This document shows, in pieces, positions 45,083-52,509 of a stretch of DNA of 64,000 nt. The notes beneath the pieces were generated by a model. The model saw nothing but the letters and a program-made list of their open reading frames with translations. It had not been told where the DNA came from and made no database searches. Each line of letters starts with the position of its first letter. The stretch's first letter is position 1. The stretch is from NCBI RefSeq assembly GCF_030316885.1, contig NZ_JASZYQ010000003.1:372001-436000 (forward strand). Reading direction: 5' to 3'. Position numbers and translations under genes: made by a program. Origin of the DNA: Variovorax jilinensis (GTDB lineage: Bacteria; Pseudomonadota; Gammaproteobacteria; Burkholderiales; Burkholderiaceae_C).

Positions 45083-46150
45083 TTGGCTTTACAGACCCGA
45101 AATGTCTTCATAGATACTCAGTCGTTCGTGAAGGCAGGCCTAGATTTTCGCTCAAAGGCGATACGCGCATTTGCAGATGCTGCGGGTGATGACGAATTCA
45201 ATCACTTGATGACGACGATCTCCGTTCAAGAAGTGAAAAATAAAATTCACGATGCGATCAAGGAAGGCCTGGGTCGTGTCATGGATTTCAGGCGCAAGGC
45301 AAAAATGCTGGAAACCTCCACTAATCCTGTAATTGCCGGATTCTTTGCCGCGTACGATCAAGCTAGTGTTCAGTCACATGCGCAAGATGTTTTTCAGGAA
45401 TTTATCGATGACAGTAATGCGACAGTTCTCGACCTCTCAAAGGTAGATGCTAACGAGGTGTTCCGCAGATATTTCCAGCACGAGGCTCCTTTTCAGGAAG
45501 GCAAGAAAAAAGACGAGTTTCCCGATGCTTTCAGCATGCTGGCGATCGAGGCCAATCTCAAAAACGATGAGGAATGCTACGTTGTTTCCGAAGACTCTGA
45601 CCTTATGGCGTTCTGCGCGGAAAACAAGAGATTCTTGCTTATCGAGGATTTGGCTAGTCTGTTGGACTTGTATAACAGTCACGATGAAGAGCGTGCTACG
45701 GCGATCAAAAGCTATCTGGCAATCCACGATGAGCAAATTCGAAAAGAAATTGCAGATGAAGTAGAGCGGGCGGAGTTCTACAACGTTTCAACTTGGGATG
45801 ACGCCGAGGTCCACTCGCATACGGTAATCGGTGTCGACAACTTCGACCCCGACATTATTTCTATGGATGATGAAACGTGCCTCGTCTCATTCGACGTTGC
45901 TGTCCACTATGAAGTCGTTGTTGAAGGGCCAGATTTCATCAACGGATACTATGATAGAGAAGAGGACCGGATGTACGCCGCCGGAAAGTCCCGTCGGGAA
46001 GAGAGTTCGTCCCTCGATGTGTCGGTAGAAATTGAGATGTTCTTTGAGGTCCAAGAAAACAAATTTGTCATCACGGACATGATTGTCCAAGTGCCAAATC
46101 TGGGAAGTGGAATTGAGATAGCCGTCGAAGAAACAGAAAGTTATTACTAA
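45083..46150 (+). CDS. PIN-domain protein with C-terminal extension (likely cargo, AT-rich)
   Basis: A 355-residue protein. The N-terminal PIN-like nuclease domain starts at once, NVFIDTQSFVKAGLDF (D11). Further acidic blocks are KKDEFPDAFSMLAIEANL and YVVSEDSDLMAF, consistent with the DUF4935-type PIN fold that cleaves RNA in toxin and defence systems. The C-terminal 150 residues are acidic beta-rich sequence (DNFDPDIISMDDETCLVSFD, YDREEDRMYAAGKSRREESS) of unknown role. The start TTG at 45083 follows AAAGAGG; TTG at 45023 is the alternative. The gene is clearly AT-richer than its neighbours, suggesting separate acquisition. No antitoxin gene is adjacent. Confidence 0.7.
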   Translation: MALQTRNVFIDTQSFVKAGLDFRSKAIRAFADAAGDDEFNHLMTTISVQEVKNKIHDAIKEGLGRVMDFRRKAKMLETSTNPVIAGFFAAYDQASVQSHAQDVFQEFIDDSNATVLDLSKVDANEVFRRYFQHEAPFQEGKKKDEFPDAFSMLAIEANLKNDEECYVVSEDSDLMAFCAENKRFLLIEDLASLLDLYNSHDEERATAIKSYLAIHDEQIRKEIADEVERAEFYNVSTWDDAEVHSHTVIGVDNFDPDIISMDDETCLVSFDVAVHYEVVVEGPDFINGYYDREEDRMYAAGKSRREESSSLDVSVEIEMFFEVQENKFVITDMIVQVPNLGSGIEIAVEETESYY

Positions 46151-46308
46151 GGACTATCGGATTGGTCATTCGGCTGGGCTGCAGTCTTGGAGATTTAACA
46201 GGAATCTTGCAATTTTTCGCGCACTGTTTATGCTGTGCTCATCTGTGCGACGGTGTTCGATTCGTTCGATTTAAACCCGGCACGTTTCTCTAGCTTGAGG
46301 GACTGCCG

Positions 46309-46548
46309 ATGACATCGACCGCCGACACTCCGCGCTGCGACACCTCCCCCACCCTCGGCGAACTGCTGAGGGCAAGGCTCGCCGAACCCCGTGACCCCAA
46401 CGCGCCCCTTACCGAGCTGGGTCGGCAACTGCGGGAGACGCTCGCCAAGCAGGAAGCGGCGCGGCTCGCGACCAAAGCGTCTACCGGCCTAGCGGCCGAA
46501 GGCTCGATGCTCAAAGTCATGGCCCTTTGCCGTCGGGGGCCGCAATGA
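46309..46548 (+). CDS. small helical protein before capsid gene
   Basis: A 79-residue, largely helical and charged protein (LGELLRARLAEPRDPNAPLT, ELGRQLRETLAKQEAARLAT). No family is recognised. It overlaps the start of the capsid-like gene by 4 bp, so it is coupled to it. A scaffold or head-assembly role like the delta domain of HK97 capsids would suit its composition, but this is speculative. Confidence 0.55.
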   Translation: MTSTADTPRCDTSPTLGELLRARLAEPRDPNAPLTELGRQLRETLAKQEAARLATKASTGLAAEGSMLKVMALCRRGPQ

Positions 46549-47711
46549 GCGCCGTCCTGACCGACCTGCGCCCCGGTCCGGCCCAGGTTCGCGAAGCCCA
46601 CGCCACCCGCGCCGCGCTGCTCGAAGCGGTCGCCATCATCACGCGCTGCGGCGCTCGCAATCGCGGGGTTGCCTCGGCACTGTCCGCGCTCGGCGACCAC
46701 GAGCAGGGCGAGGCCTTGAAAACCGTCGTCGGCTTCGTGGCGCGTGCTGTGCAGGGTCCCGCGACGACCACGGCCCCAGCCTGGGCGGCCGAGCTGGCGC
46801 CGCAGACCGTGCTCGATTGGGTCGACCTGCTCGGCGACGAAGGCGGCGTCGTCGCTCGACTGCCGCTCGCACGTTTCGACCTCGACGGCGGCATCGTCAA
46901 GGTGCCGTATCGGACAACGCGCACGCTCGCCGCAGCATTTCGCGCCGAAGCCGCACCGATCCGCGTCGCAGGCGCCACGCTGGCCCTGCAGGCGCTCGAA
47001 GGCCGCTCGATGGGGGTCATTGCCACCTGCAGCGCTGAAGCGATCCTCGCGGCCTCTGACGCTGTTCTGCAGCGCTTGATTCGCACGGGCATGGTCAGCG
47101 ACACGGCCGGCGCGCTTGATACCGCATTTTTCGATGCGGTGCCTCGCGACGCTATCCGCCCGGCAGGGATTCAAAACGGCATCGACCCTGCCGACACTGC
47201 CGCGTCATCGGGCGCGACGCTCGAAGACATCGTGAGCGACATGCGAGGCCGCCTCACGCAGCTGCACGCGCGCGGGCTCGGCGGCATCGCCTCGCGCGTC
47301 AGCTGGGTCATGCACGCCGACCTCGCCGCGTCGCTGCTGACGCTGTCCGACGAGCTTCGCCTTCGCGCCACCTTCCTCGGCCTGCCGGTCATCTCGTCGC
47401 TCACGGTACCGCCCGACGTGGTCTTTCTGCTCGACGGGAACGCCATCGGCTTTGCTGCTGATGTGCCGACCTTCGAGTCGTCGACCGAGGCCACGCTGCA
47501 CGAGGATGACGGCGCGCCGAATGCCGATGAGAAAACCGGCGCGACGGTGCTGCCCCTGGCGACGGGATCGTCGGGTGCCGGCGCCATCACCGCCGCCCCG
47601 GTGCGCAGCTTGTTTCAAACCAATGTGACCGCGCTGAAGGGCGTTTGGCAAACCGACTGGGCCGTGCTTCGGCCCGGCGCGGTGCAGACCATCACCGGGG
47701 TCGCGTGGTGA
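46545..47711 (+). CDS. HK97-fold major capsid protein-like
   Basis: A 388-residue protein whose domain order fits HK97-type capsid proteins. There is an N-terminal helical region, then VVARLPLARFDLDGGIVKVP followed by YRTTRTLAAAFRAEAAPI (E-loop area) and TCSAEAILAASDAVLQRLI. The A-domain has ASRVSWVMHADLAASLL and GLPVISSLTVPPDVVFLLDG. The end, RSLFQTNVTALKGVWQTDWA then VLRPGAVQTITG, is the most typical part, as in prophage capsids. No protease, portal, terminase or tail gene is found in the element. It may form small capsids with helper-phage packaging, or be a remnant. Confidence 0.68.
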   Translation: MSAVLTDLRPGPAQVREAHATRAALLEAVAIITRCGARNRGVASALSALGDHEQGEALKTVVGFVARAVQGPATTTAPAWAAELAPQTVLDWVDLLGDEGGVVARLPLARFDLDGGIVKVPYRTTRTLAAAFRAEAAPIRVAGATLALQALEGRSMGVIATCSAEAILAASDAVLQRLIRTGMVSDTAGALDTAFFDAVPRDAIRPAGIQNGIDPADTAASSGATLEDIVSDMRGRLTQLHARGLGGIASRVSWVMHADLAASLLTLSDELRLRATFLGLPVISSLTVPPDVVFLLDGNAIGFAADVPTFESSTEATLHEDDGAPNADEKTGATVLPLATGSSGAGAITAAPVRSLFQTNVTALKGVWQTDWAVLRPGAVQTITGVAW

Positions 47712-48187
47712 CCGCGCTCGCCTACCTCACCCGCGACCTTTCGCCCTCGTCGAGTCAAAAGGCCGGAAACCCGGCCTCTAAGCCGGGCGGCCCCGACATC
47801 GCGGTGCGCGACGGCGCCTTCGAGGTCCGGGACCGGCGCACCGGCCGTGTCGAGCGCATCTCGATGAGTCGTCCCGACATCGCGCGTCACATCGCCGCGC
47901 ATGGCGCCCCCGGGCCGGCCGCCCGCCAGCGCACCGGGTTGACGATGTCAGCTATCAACGTCATCGGTGACGCCATCGGCGAGGCGCTCCGCCAGCGCGA
48001 AGCCCCGGACTGGCTGACGCTGACCGCTGCCGATGTCGAAGTGATTGCGACGGCCCTGAAGCAGCGCGACGCGCGCATCGTCGCGCTCGAATCGCGGATG
48101 GGCCGCAAGCCGACCGGCCGCATCGCTGGCGTCCTCGGGCGTGCAGCAGCATCCCTGGCGGCCGCCGACCGCGTCCTGCTGGGCTGA
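47708..48187 (+). CDS. hypothetical protein coupled to capsid gene
   Basis: A 159-residue protein starting with GTG at 47708, overlapping the capsid stop by 4 bp (GTGA). The N-terminal 45 residues are low-complexity (DLSPSSSQKAGNPASKPGGP) and may be unfolded. The middle has DGAFEVRDRRTGRVERISMS, the C-terminus LTLTAADVEVIATALKQRDA and a helical tail. I recognise no family. Its tight coupling suggests a head- or capsid-associated role. Confidence 0.55.
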   Translation: MTALAYLTRDLSPSSSQKAGNPASKPGGPDIAVRDGAFEVRDRRTGRVERISMSRPDIARHIAAHGAPGPAARQRTGLTMSAINVIGDAIGEALRQREAPDWLTLTAADVEVIATALKQRDARIVALESRMGRKPTGRIAGVLGRAAASLAAADRVLLG

Positions 48188-48210
48188 ATGCGAAATCCGA
48201 GATTAGTCCG

Positions 48211-48390
48211 ATGCTTTGCGCAGGCGAGCCGTTACAGCAACCAAACGAGCTGCGTCCGCGCATCCTCCTGGTACTGCTGAGCGCCACGGCAACGAACCCG
48301 CTCGCGCTGGAATTGCTGAAGGGGCCGGGGGCCTTCGTGGACAGGCCGATGGACGCTGTCGCGCGGCTGGCTGGCGGAGTCTTGAGCTGA
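48211..48390 (+). CDS. small hypothetical protein (59 aa)
   Basis: Continuous 59-codon frame from ATG at 48211: LQQPNELRPRILLVLLSATA with ALELLKGPGAFVDRPMDAVA, ending LAGGVLS. It resembles a compact helical small protein. No Shine-Dalgarno stands out (CGAGA nearby) and no family is recognised. The region 48188-48541 otherwise contains no feature. Confidence 0.4.
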   Translation: MLCAGEPLQQPNELRPRILLVLLSATATNPLALELLKGPGAFVDRPMDAVARLAGGVLS

Positions 48391-48541
48391 CAGCCGGCGG
48401 TCCCGGATCGGCCGCCTGGGACGCGATCGGCGCGCGAGGGTGCACTACCCCGCCCGAAGCGTTGCGTCGGCGCAGCGCCGCCGTCCTGGCGGGTGGTTCC
48501 CCCCGTTAGCAGGCTGGAGGTTCGCGGTTACGCTCTGTCAC

Positions 48542-49363
48542 ATGGCAGAAGAACCGATCCTCGAAATGGACTTCAGCAACAAGCTAGAGGTCACGATCAA
48601 CAATAAGCGTCCGGTCATCTTGACCGACCTCACGCTTGCACTGCTCGGCGTCGGGCAGCAGTTCGAACGGTTCATCGAGAACGAGACGACAGATCAGCAC
48701 GGCGTGGGCGCTGAGCTCTTTGTGAAGGATGTTCGGTCCGGCTCGATCATCTTCGACCTCGTCGCGCAGGCTATGCCGGTGGTGCCGTTGCTGTGGGCCG
48801 GTGGGTCGGTCAGCGAGTGGATCAACTACGCTAAGGATGTCCTTCTGTGGCTGAGCGGGAAGCTGAAGGACAAGCCCAAGGACTTGAGCAAGCAAGACCT
48901 CAAGCAGTGGAACAACATCTTGGAGCCGGTCGCGAAGGATGCAGGCTCGCAGATGACGTTCGGTCATGTCGAGGGCGGTGTCGTGATCACCCAATACATC
49001 GTGTCATCAGCCGAAGCGAACGCCGCGCAGAACTCGATCAAGCGCGAACTCGCAGCCTTGGACGAGCCGTCGGACAACGTGCACCGGAAGCGCGCAATGG
49101 TCTGGTATCAGACCCGCTTCGACGAGGACTCCCCGACGGGAAACAAGGCAGTGATCGAAAGCATCAGCAAGTCGCCCGTCAAGGTCATCTTCGAGAACAA
49201 CGCGGACCGCAAGGCCATGCTCGAAGGCGACAAGCGATTCGAAAAGCCGTGGCACCTGCTCGCGTACATCGTCGACGTGAGCGTGCAGACGATTCAGGGC
49301 GTGCCCAAGGTCTACACGATTCTGAAGGTCTACGACGAAGACACCTTCGACCCGGACGAGTAG
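48542..49363 (+). CDS. hypothetical protein of the island (273 aa)
   Basis: A 273-residue protein. It begins MAEEPILEMDFSNKLEVTIN, has a hydrophobic stretch MPVVPLLWAGGSVSEWI (about residues 80-96, a possible membrane-associated helix) and a lysine-rich helix LKDKPKDLSKQDLKQWNN. The second half is mixed alpha/beta (ESISKSPVKVIFENNADRKA, WHLLAYIVDVSVQTIQGVP). I recognise no family. It precedes the lipoprotein gene by 21 bp and may be co-transcribed with it. Cargo of unknown function. Confidence 0.6.
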   Translation: MAEEPILEMDFSNKLEVTINNKRPVILTDLTLALLGVGQQFERFIENETTDQHGVGAELFVKDVRSGSIIFDLVAQAMPVVPLLWAGGSVSEWINYAKDVLLWLSGKLKDKPKDLSKQDLKQWNNILEPVAKDAGSQMTFGHVEGGVVITQYIVSSAEANAAQNSIKRELAALDEPSDNVHRKRAMVWYQTRFDEDSPTGNKAVIESISKSPVKVIFENNADRKAMLEGDKRFEKPWHLLAYIVDVSVQTIQGVPKVYTILKVYDEDTFDPDE

Positions 49364-49384
49364 ACCTTAGCTAGGAGCAAAAGT

Positions 49385-49906
49385 ATGAATGGCCCTCTGA
49401 GCATCAAATTGGCGACACCTGTCGCGCTAGGTTTGGCGGTGCTGCTGACCGGTTGCGAAAAGCTGAAGGCAGTCGACGAACTCACGGCGCAGTCGGCGAG
49501 CAACAAGGAAGAAATCGACTCGCTCAAGAAATCGCTTGCGGACTCGCGCAAGGAAGCCGATGCACTTCGAAGTCAGGTCATCGGCATGTACGACCGCATT
49601 GCCGCCGTAGAAGCCGCGCAGGCCGCGCAAGCGAAAGCGACGAAGGCACCAGCCACGCCGTCACCACCTGAACCGTTGGGGCCGCAAGAGGTTGCCATCT
49701 TGAAGGCTGCTATCGAAGCCTGCGTGCAGGTCGGTCGTGCAGTACCACCGCCCCAATATTCGGACGGCGCGATGACCAAGGGCTTCGATGCCTACTACAA
49801 CGCGATCACAGGCCGCGTGCAAAACAATGTTCGCTATCAAGGCGAGATGCCGGCCCTCTATGCTTTCAACAAATGCATGGTGGGCAAAGGCATCTCCGTC
49901 GGTTGA
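49385..49906 (+). CDS. putative lipoprotein with coiled coil
   Basis: A 173-residue secreted lipoprotein. It has a signal peptide with lipobox LLTGC (about residues 20-24), a coiled coil (residues 38-75, TAQSASNKEEIDSLKKSLAD), an alanine/proline linker, then a globular C-terminus with VAILKAAIEACVQVGRAVPP and FDAYYNAITGRVQNNVRYQG. Two further cysteines could form a disulfide. No family is recognised. A lipoprotein on a phage-like element suggests superinfection exclusion or surface change of the host, which is only a hypothesis. Confidence 0.65.
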   Translation: MNGPLSIKLATPVALGLAVLLTGCEKLKAVDELTAQSASNKEEIDSLKKSLADSRKEADALRSQVIGMYDRIAAVEAAQAAQAKATKAPATPSPPEPLGPQEVAILKAAIEACVQVGRAVPPPQYSDGAMTKGFDAYYNAITGRVQNNVRYQGEMPALYAFNKCMVGKGISVG

Positions 49907-49928
49907 GTCGGCCTGATTCCGATGTTGG

Positions 49929-50630
49929 ATGAATAAAAGAATGCCACCTTCGACCGTGCCGACGCAGGCGGCGCTGAGTCGCTACGCCAGCGCTATGACC
50001 GAAATCAACCTGCGGCTCGACGCGGTCGACACGCTCCACGCGCGCACGCTGCAAATGGACAACGTCGACCAGCCCCCCGAGTGGCTGTTCACGTGGGAAC
50101 AGATTGCGGTGCACCTTCGCAAGGTCGTCGAACTGATCGTCTTCAGCAGCATGGTCGCGCATCAGGACAAGTACCGCGAGGTCTATCCCGACTTCGCATC
50201 GCATTGGAAGATCGGCAAGATTCTGAAGAAGCTAGAGACCATTCACCCGGCCTTCTTTCCGATCAGCACCAAGATCACGACCACCGCCGAGGGTGCACAC
50301 CACGCGCCCATGAACGACGACCCGAAGGCAAGCCGCGCAGACCTCGAAGTGCTCTACGACAAGTGCTCGGACCTGATCCATGCCTTTCAGCCTTTCAAGT
50401 ACGAGAGCGGCGCTGTGATCGATCTAATGTTCACGCCACCGCAATGGACGACGCTGATCCGAGGCCTGCTGCAAGAGCACTTCATCATGCTGTTTGGCAA
50501 CCAGACTGCGTTCATGGTGCAGATGACGGCGCCGCCCGATGGGTTCGTGCGAGTCGCGCTGCTGCAGGCCGAGGGACCTGCCACACACGTGCCGTCGTCG
50601 GCTTCAGGGCAATCTAGTGTCGGAGGGTGA
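49929..50630 (+). CDS. hypothetical helical protein (possibly HEPN-like)
   Basis: A 233-residue mainly helical protein. Segments LRKVVELIVFSSMVAHQDKY (residues 58-77) and LYDKCSDLIHAFQPFKYES recall the bundle of HEPN/DUF4145-like proteins, but the RxxxxH motif is not evident, so this is weak. It is directly followed by the membrane protein gene (stop at 50630, GTG at 50632). The pair may form one unit. Function unknown. Confidence 0.55.
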   Translation: MNKRMPPSTVPTQAALSRYASAMTEINLRLDAVDTLHARTLQMDNVDQPPEWLFTWEQIAVHLRKVVELIVFSSMVAHQDKYREVYPDFASHWKIGKILKKLETIHPAFFPISTKITTTAEGAHHAPMNDDPKASRADLEVLYDKCSDLIHAFQPFKYESGAVIDLMFTPPQWTTLIRGLLQEHFIMLFGNQTAFMVQMTAPPDGFVRVALLQAEGPATHVPSSASGQSSVGG

Positions 50631-50631
50631 A

Positions 50632-51411
50632 GTGTTCGCAGATGTACTCGCAAAGCTTGGCGGTTGGGTGGCCGTGATCATCCTGGCGCTCACTGCCATT
50701 TGGCAGGTGTTCAAGCACCTTTCGAGCAAATGGCTAGACGGCAAGTTCGATGAAAAACTTAAGCGGCTTGAACAGCGTCACGAGCGCGCGCTGCGTCACC
50801 TTCAAAGTTCGATAGATCGCGAGTTAGACCGGGCGCGCAAGTTGAACGCGCAAGAATTCGACGCCCTTAGTGAAGGGTGGGCCGTGCTTCATGAGGCCTA
50901 CTGGCGCGTGCGCGGCCTTACAGGGCGGACCCGTGGCGTCCATCATTTTGAGAGCATGAGCGCCGGGCAGGCAGCGGCCTTTATCGAATCGTCAGAACTT
51001 GCGCAGTGGCAAAAGCAAGAAATCACTGCGATCGACGTTGCAGCGGACCGGACGACTTACAACCGCAAGGCTATGGATTGGATCGGCCTTCGAAAAGGCA
51101 GGGCGGCACGGCAAGCACTGGTCGTATTCATCGATCGCAAAGCGATCTTCATGCTGCCCAACATTCGCCAGCTTTTCGACGCCCTAGAGGTCATGGTGAA
51201 CGCAGCGCTTGCCGAGTTCAATATCCATTTGGAGATGCATGACGAGGGGCAGCGAAATTTCACCAAGCACGAGGTTTTGGCAACCGACGGCGAGGCCATC
51301 TACCGGGAGCTAGAAAGGCTTATTCGCGATCGTCTTTGGTCGGCGGTGCCGCTGACCACGCCGTTGATCGACGATGAGGGCGCAGCCGCAGCCGCCGCCA
51401 GCAACGCCTAG
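50632..51411 (+). CDS. membrane-anchored coiled-coil protein of unknown function
   Basis: A 259-residue protein starting at GTG 50632 with GGAGG 5 bases upstream. One N-terminal membrane helix (GGWVAVIILALTAIWQVF), then KWLDGKFDEKLKRLEQRHER and RELDRARKLNAQEFDALSEG, a long coiled coil. A helical domain with SSELAQWQKQEITAIDVAAD follows. It resembles, from memory, a widespread uncharacterised membrane/coiled-coil family with a KLxxxEFxxLxEAW segment. The alanine-rich tail looks disordered. It is likely cargo. Confidence 0.6.
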   Translation: MFADVLAKLGGWVAVIILALTAIWQVFKHLSSKWLDGKFDEKLKRLEQRHERALRHLQSSIDRELDRARKLNAQEFDALSEGWAVLHEAYWRVRGLTGRTRGVHHFESMSAGQAAAFIESSELAQWQKQEITAIDVAADRTTYNRKAMDWIGLRKGRAARQALVVFIDRKAIFMLPNIRQLFDALEVMVNAALAEFNIHLEMHDEGQRNFTKHEVLATDGEAIYRELERLIRDRLWSAVPLTTPLIDDEGAAAAAASNA

Positions 51412-51464
51412 CGACGAGCACCAACTAGGCCGCGACCAGCGCCCAGGGTGGTCGGCGCGCATAA

Positions 51465-51608
51465 TCACTTTCTCTGACTGAGCCGCGCACGCACGTCCTC
51501 GACGCGGTCGCCTACGTCGCGAACCGCGAGCTGCAGCTCGGCCTCGGAGCAGCCGAAGGTCAGCATCCAGTTGGCGGGGTCAGGAGAAACCTGAGCGATT
51601 GCGACCAT
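51465..51608 (-). CDS. DUF3606-like small protein
   Basis: A 47-residue frame on the minus strand: VSPDPANWMLTFGCSEAELQ then LAVRDVGDRVEDVRARLSQ. The W..xLxxSExEL..AVxxVGxxVxxVRxxL pattern is that of DUF3606, a small family common in proteobacteria (the common members are longer by about 10 residues). It sits head to head with the small plus-strand gene at 51643. Function unknown. Confidence 0.6.
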   Translation of the reverse strand: MVAIAQVSPDPANWMLTFGCSEAELQLAVRDVGDRVEDVRARLSQRK

Positions 51609-51642
51609 TGGTGGTATGCCCGGCGCGGGTATCCTGCGCGCC

Positions 51643-51843
51643 ATGGAGAAAGAAATTGGCGCCCCGCGCCACTACCACATCGAGGAATACAACGACGGTC
51701 CCCTGAAGACCTACGTAGTGTTTCTCGATACCACCGAGCCTGACGCCGAGAATGACGAACACGAGGGCGAGGTCATCAACGAGTTCTACACGCGCGAGGA
51801 GGCCGAGGCCTGCATTCAGGCGTTGATCGTAGGGCTGTCCTGA
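51643..51843 (+). CDS. small acidic hypothetical protein
   Basis: A 66-residue protein, very acidic (HYHIEEYNDGPLKTYVVFLD, TTEPDAENDEHEGEVINEFY, then TREEAEACIQALIVGLS). I recognise no family. The start at 51643 is chosen; ATG at 51616 would add 9 residues. It lies near the right end of the element. Confidence 0.5.
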   Translation: MEKEIGAPRHYHIEEYNDGPLKTYVVFLDTTEPDAENDEHEGEVINEFYTREEAEACIQALIVGLS

Positions 51844-51939
51844 GCATGCTCACCTCGCTGCGACGGTGACCGTGACGCCCTGAAAGCATCGACCAGTAAA
51901 GTAGCGTCAGCCGAGGGCAGCGGGTGGAAACGTCAAAAC

Positions 51940-51959
51940 GTGGACACCAAAGTGGACAC
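51940..51959. repeat. GTGGACAC direct repeats near attR
   Basis: GTGGACAC at 51940 and 51952, 12 bp apart, same orientation and near-identical flank as the pair 40930/40942 near attL. GTGGAAACGT at 51924 and 40848 (left: GTGTGGAAACGTGACC) is another box shared by both ends. Confidence 0.6.
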
Positions 51960-51973
51960 GAGCGGGCAAAGAA

Positions 51974-52008
51974 AAAGAGCCTGCTACCAAATTAGTAGCA
52001 AGCTCTTT
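51974..52008 (-). terminator. terminator of tRNA-Asn supplied by the element
   Basis: Hairpin AAAGAGC-TGCTAC / GTAGCA-GCTCTTT with one mismatch pair. Read leftward it ends in a T run, matching the direction of the tRNA gene. It lies on the element side of attR, so the element replaced the native terminator (40691-40730) that it displaced. Confidence 0.75.
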
Positions 52009-52028
52009 AGTGCCTGTAAGGCTTATAG

Positions 52029-52073
52029 TGGCTCCTCGACCTGGGCTCGAACCAGGGACCTACGGATTAACAG
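52029..52073. repeat. attR: direct repeat within tRNA-Asn
   Basis: Perfect 45-bp match to 40775-40819, covering the tRNA from anticodon loop to CCA. The junction with the flank differs on both sides (C versus G, and G versus T), so the repeat is exactly 45 bp. Confidence 0.93.
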
Positions 52074-52104
52074 TCCGGCGCTCTACCAACTGAGCTATCG
52101 AGGA
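52029..52104 (-). tRNA. tRNA-Asn (GTT)
   Basis: Complete cloverleaf on the minus strand: acceptor TCCTCGA pairs with TCGAGGA, D-arm AGCTCAGTTGG, anticodon arm with CTGTTAA (anticodon GTT, 52069-52071), T-arm GGTTCGAGCC, encoded CCA at the 3' end (52029-52031). It reads asparagine codons AAC/AAT. The 3' half is regenerated by the element. Confidence 0.95.
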
Positions 52105-52509
52105 ACAAGCCTCAGATTATAGCGTGGTTTTTTGGGGCTTCCTGACCAACGCGTTTCCGAGGACAAAGTTTTCGAAGTTTTTCTTCGATGGCCTCGACGC
52201 GGCAGCACCGTGTCGAAGCACAGCCGCGATTCTCGCAGATCACACGAGGGTGCGATCCGCGCCTTTCTGTCGCGCCGCGATGCCCCGCCGACGATGGGTC
52301 CAGAATGAGCGCCCCTTTCATCGGCGAGGCACCCGCACTGCCGGACAACGAAGAGCACATGAGCGAGCACCAAGAACACGACCCCGATCTCGTTCCCACG
52401 CACACGACCGCGGCCACTCAGCTGGATGTCTTCGAGGCGTGGCGAAGGGTCGACCTGCGCGCCTGATGGTCCGACGGCCTGCCGCCAAGGCGTGCCCGGG
52501 CCTTGGCAC
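52105..52509. other. region without a confident gene
   Basis: About 405 bases between tRNA-Asn and the next gene. A 53-codon frame from ATG 52305 (MSAPFIGEAPALPDNEEHMS) ends at 52466 but has no clear ribosome site and no recognised family. Otherwise nothing is seen. Confidence 0.35.

Larger units (their letters stand above)
40775..52073. mobile_element. integrative element inserted in tRNA-Asn (phage-satellite-like island)
   Basis: Perfect 45-bp repeats at 40775-40819 and 52029-52073 bracket the element; the right copy lies inside an intact tRNA-Asn. Moving between equivalent repeat positions gives 11,254 bp. A tyrosine integrase starts 164 bp inside the left end. Gene order is int, AlpA-like, small protein, replication initiator-like, small protein, PIN protein, capsid-like set, cargo. 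Codon and base use varies strongly, with the PIN gene clearly AT-richer than the rest. It has no conjugation genes and no full phage morphogenesis set. This fits a phage satellite or reduced prophage. Confidence 0.88.

Noticed and set aside
49929..51411. The pair as a toxin-antitoxin module
   Set aside because: Both are over 230 residues and neither shows toxin or antitoxin motifs; only proximity supported the idea.
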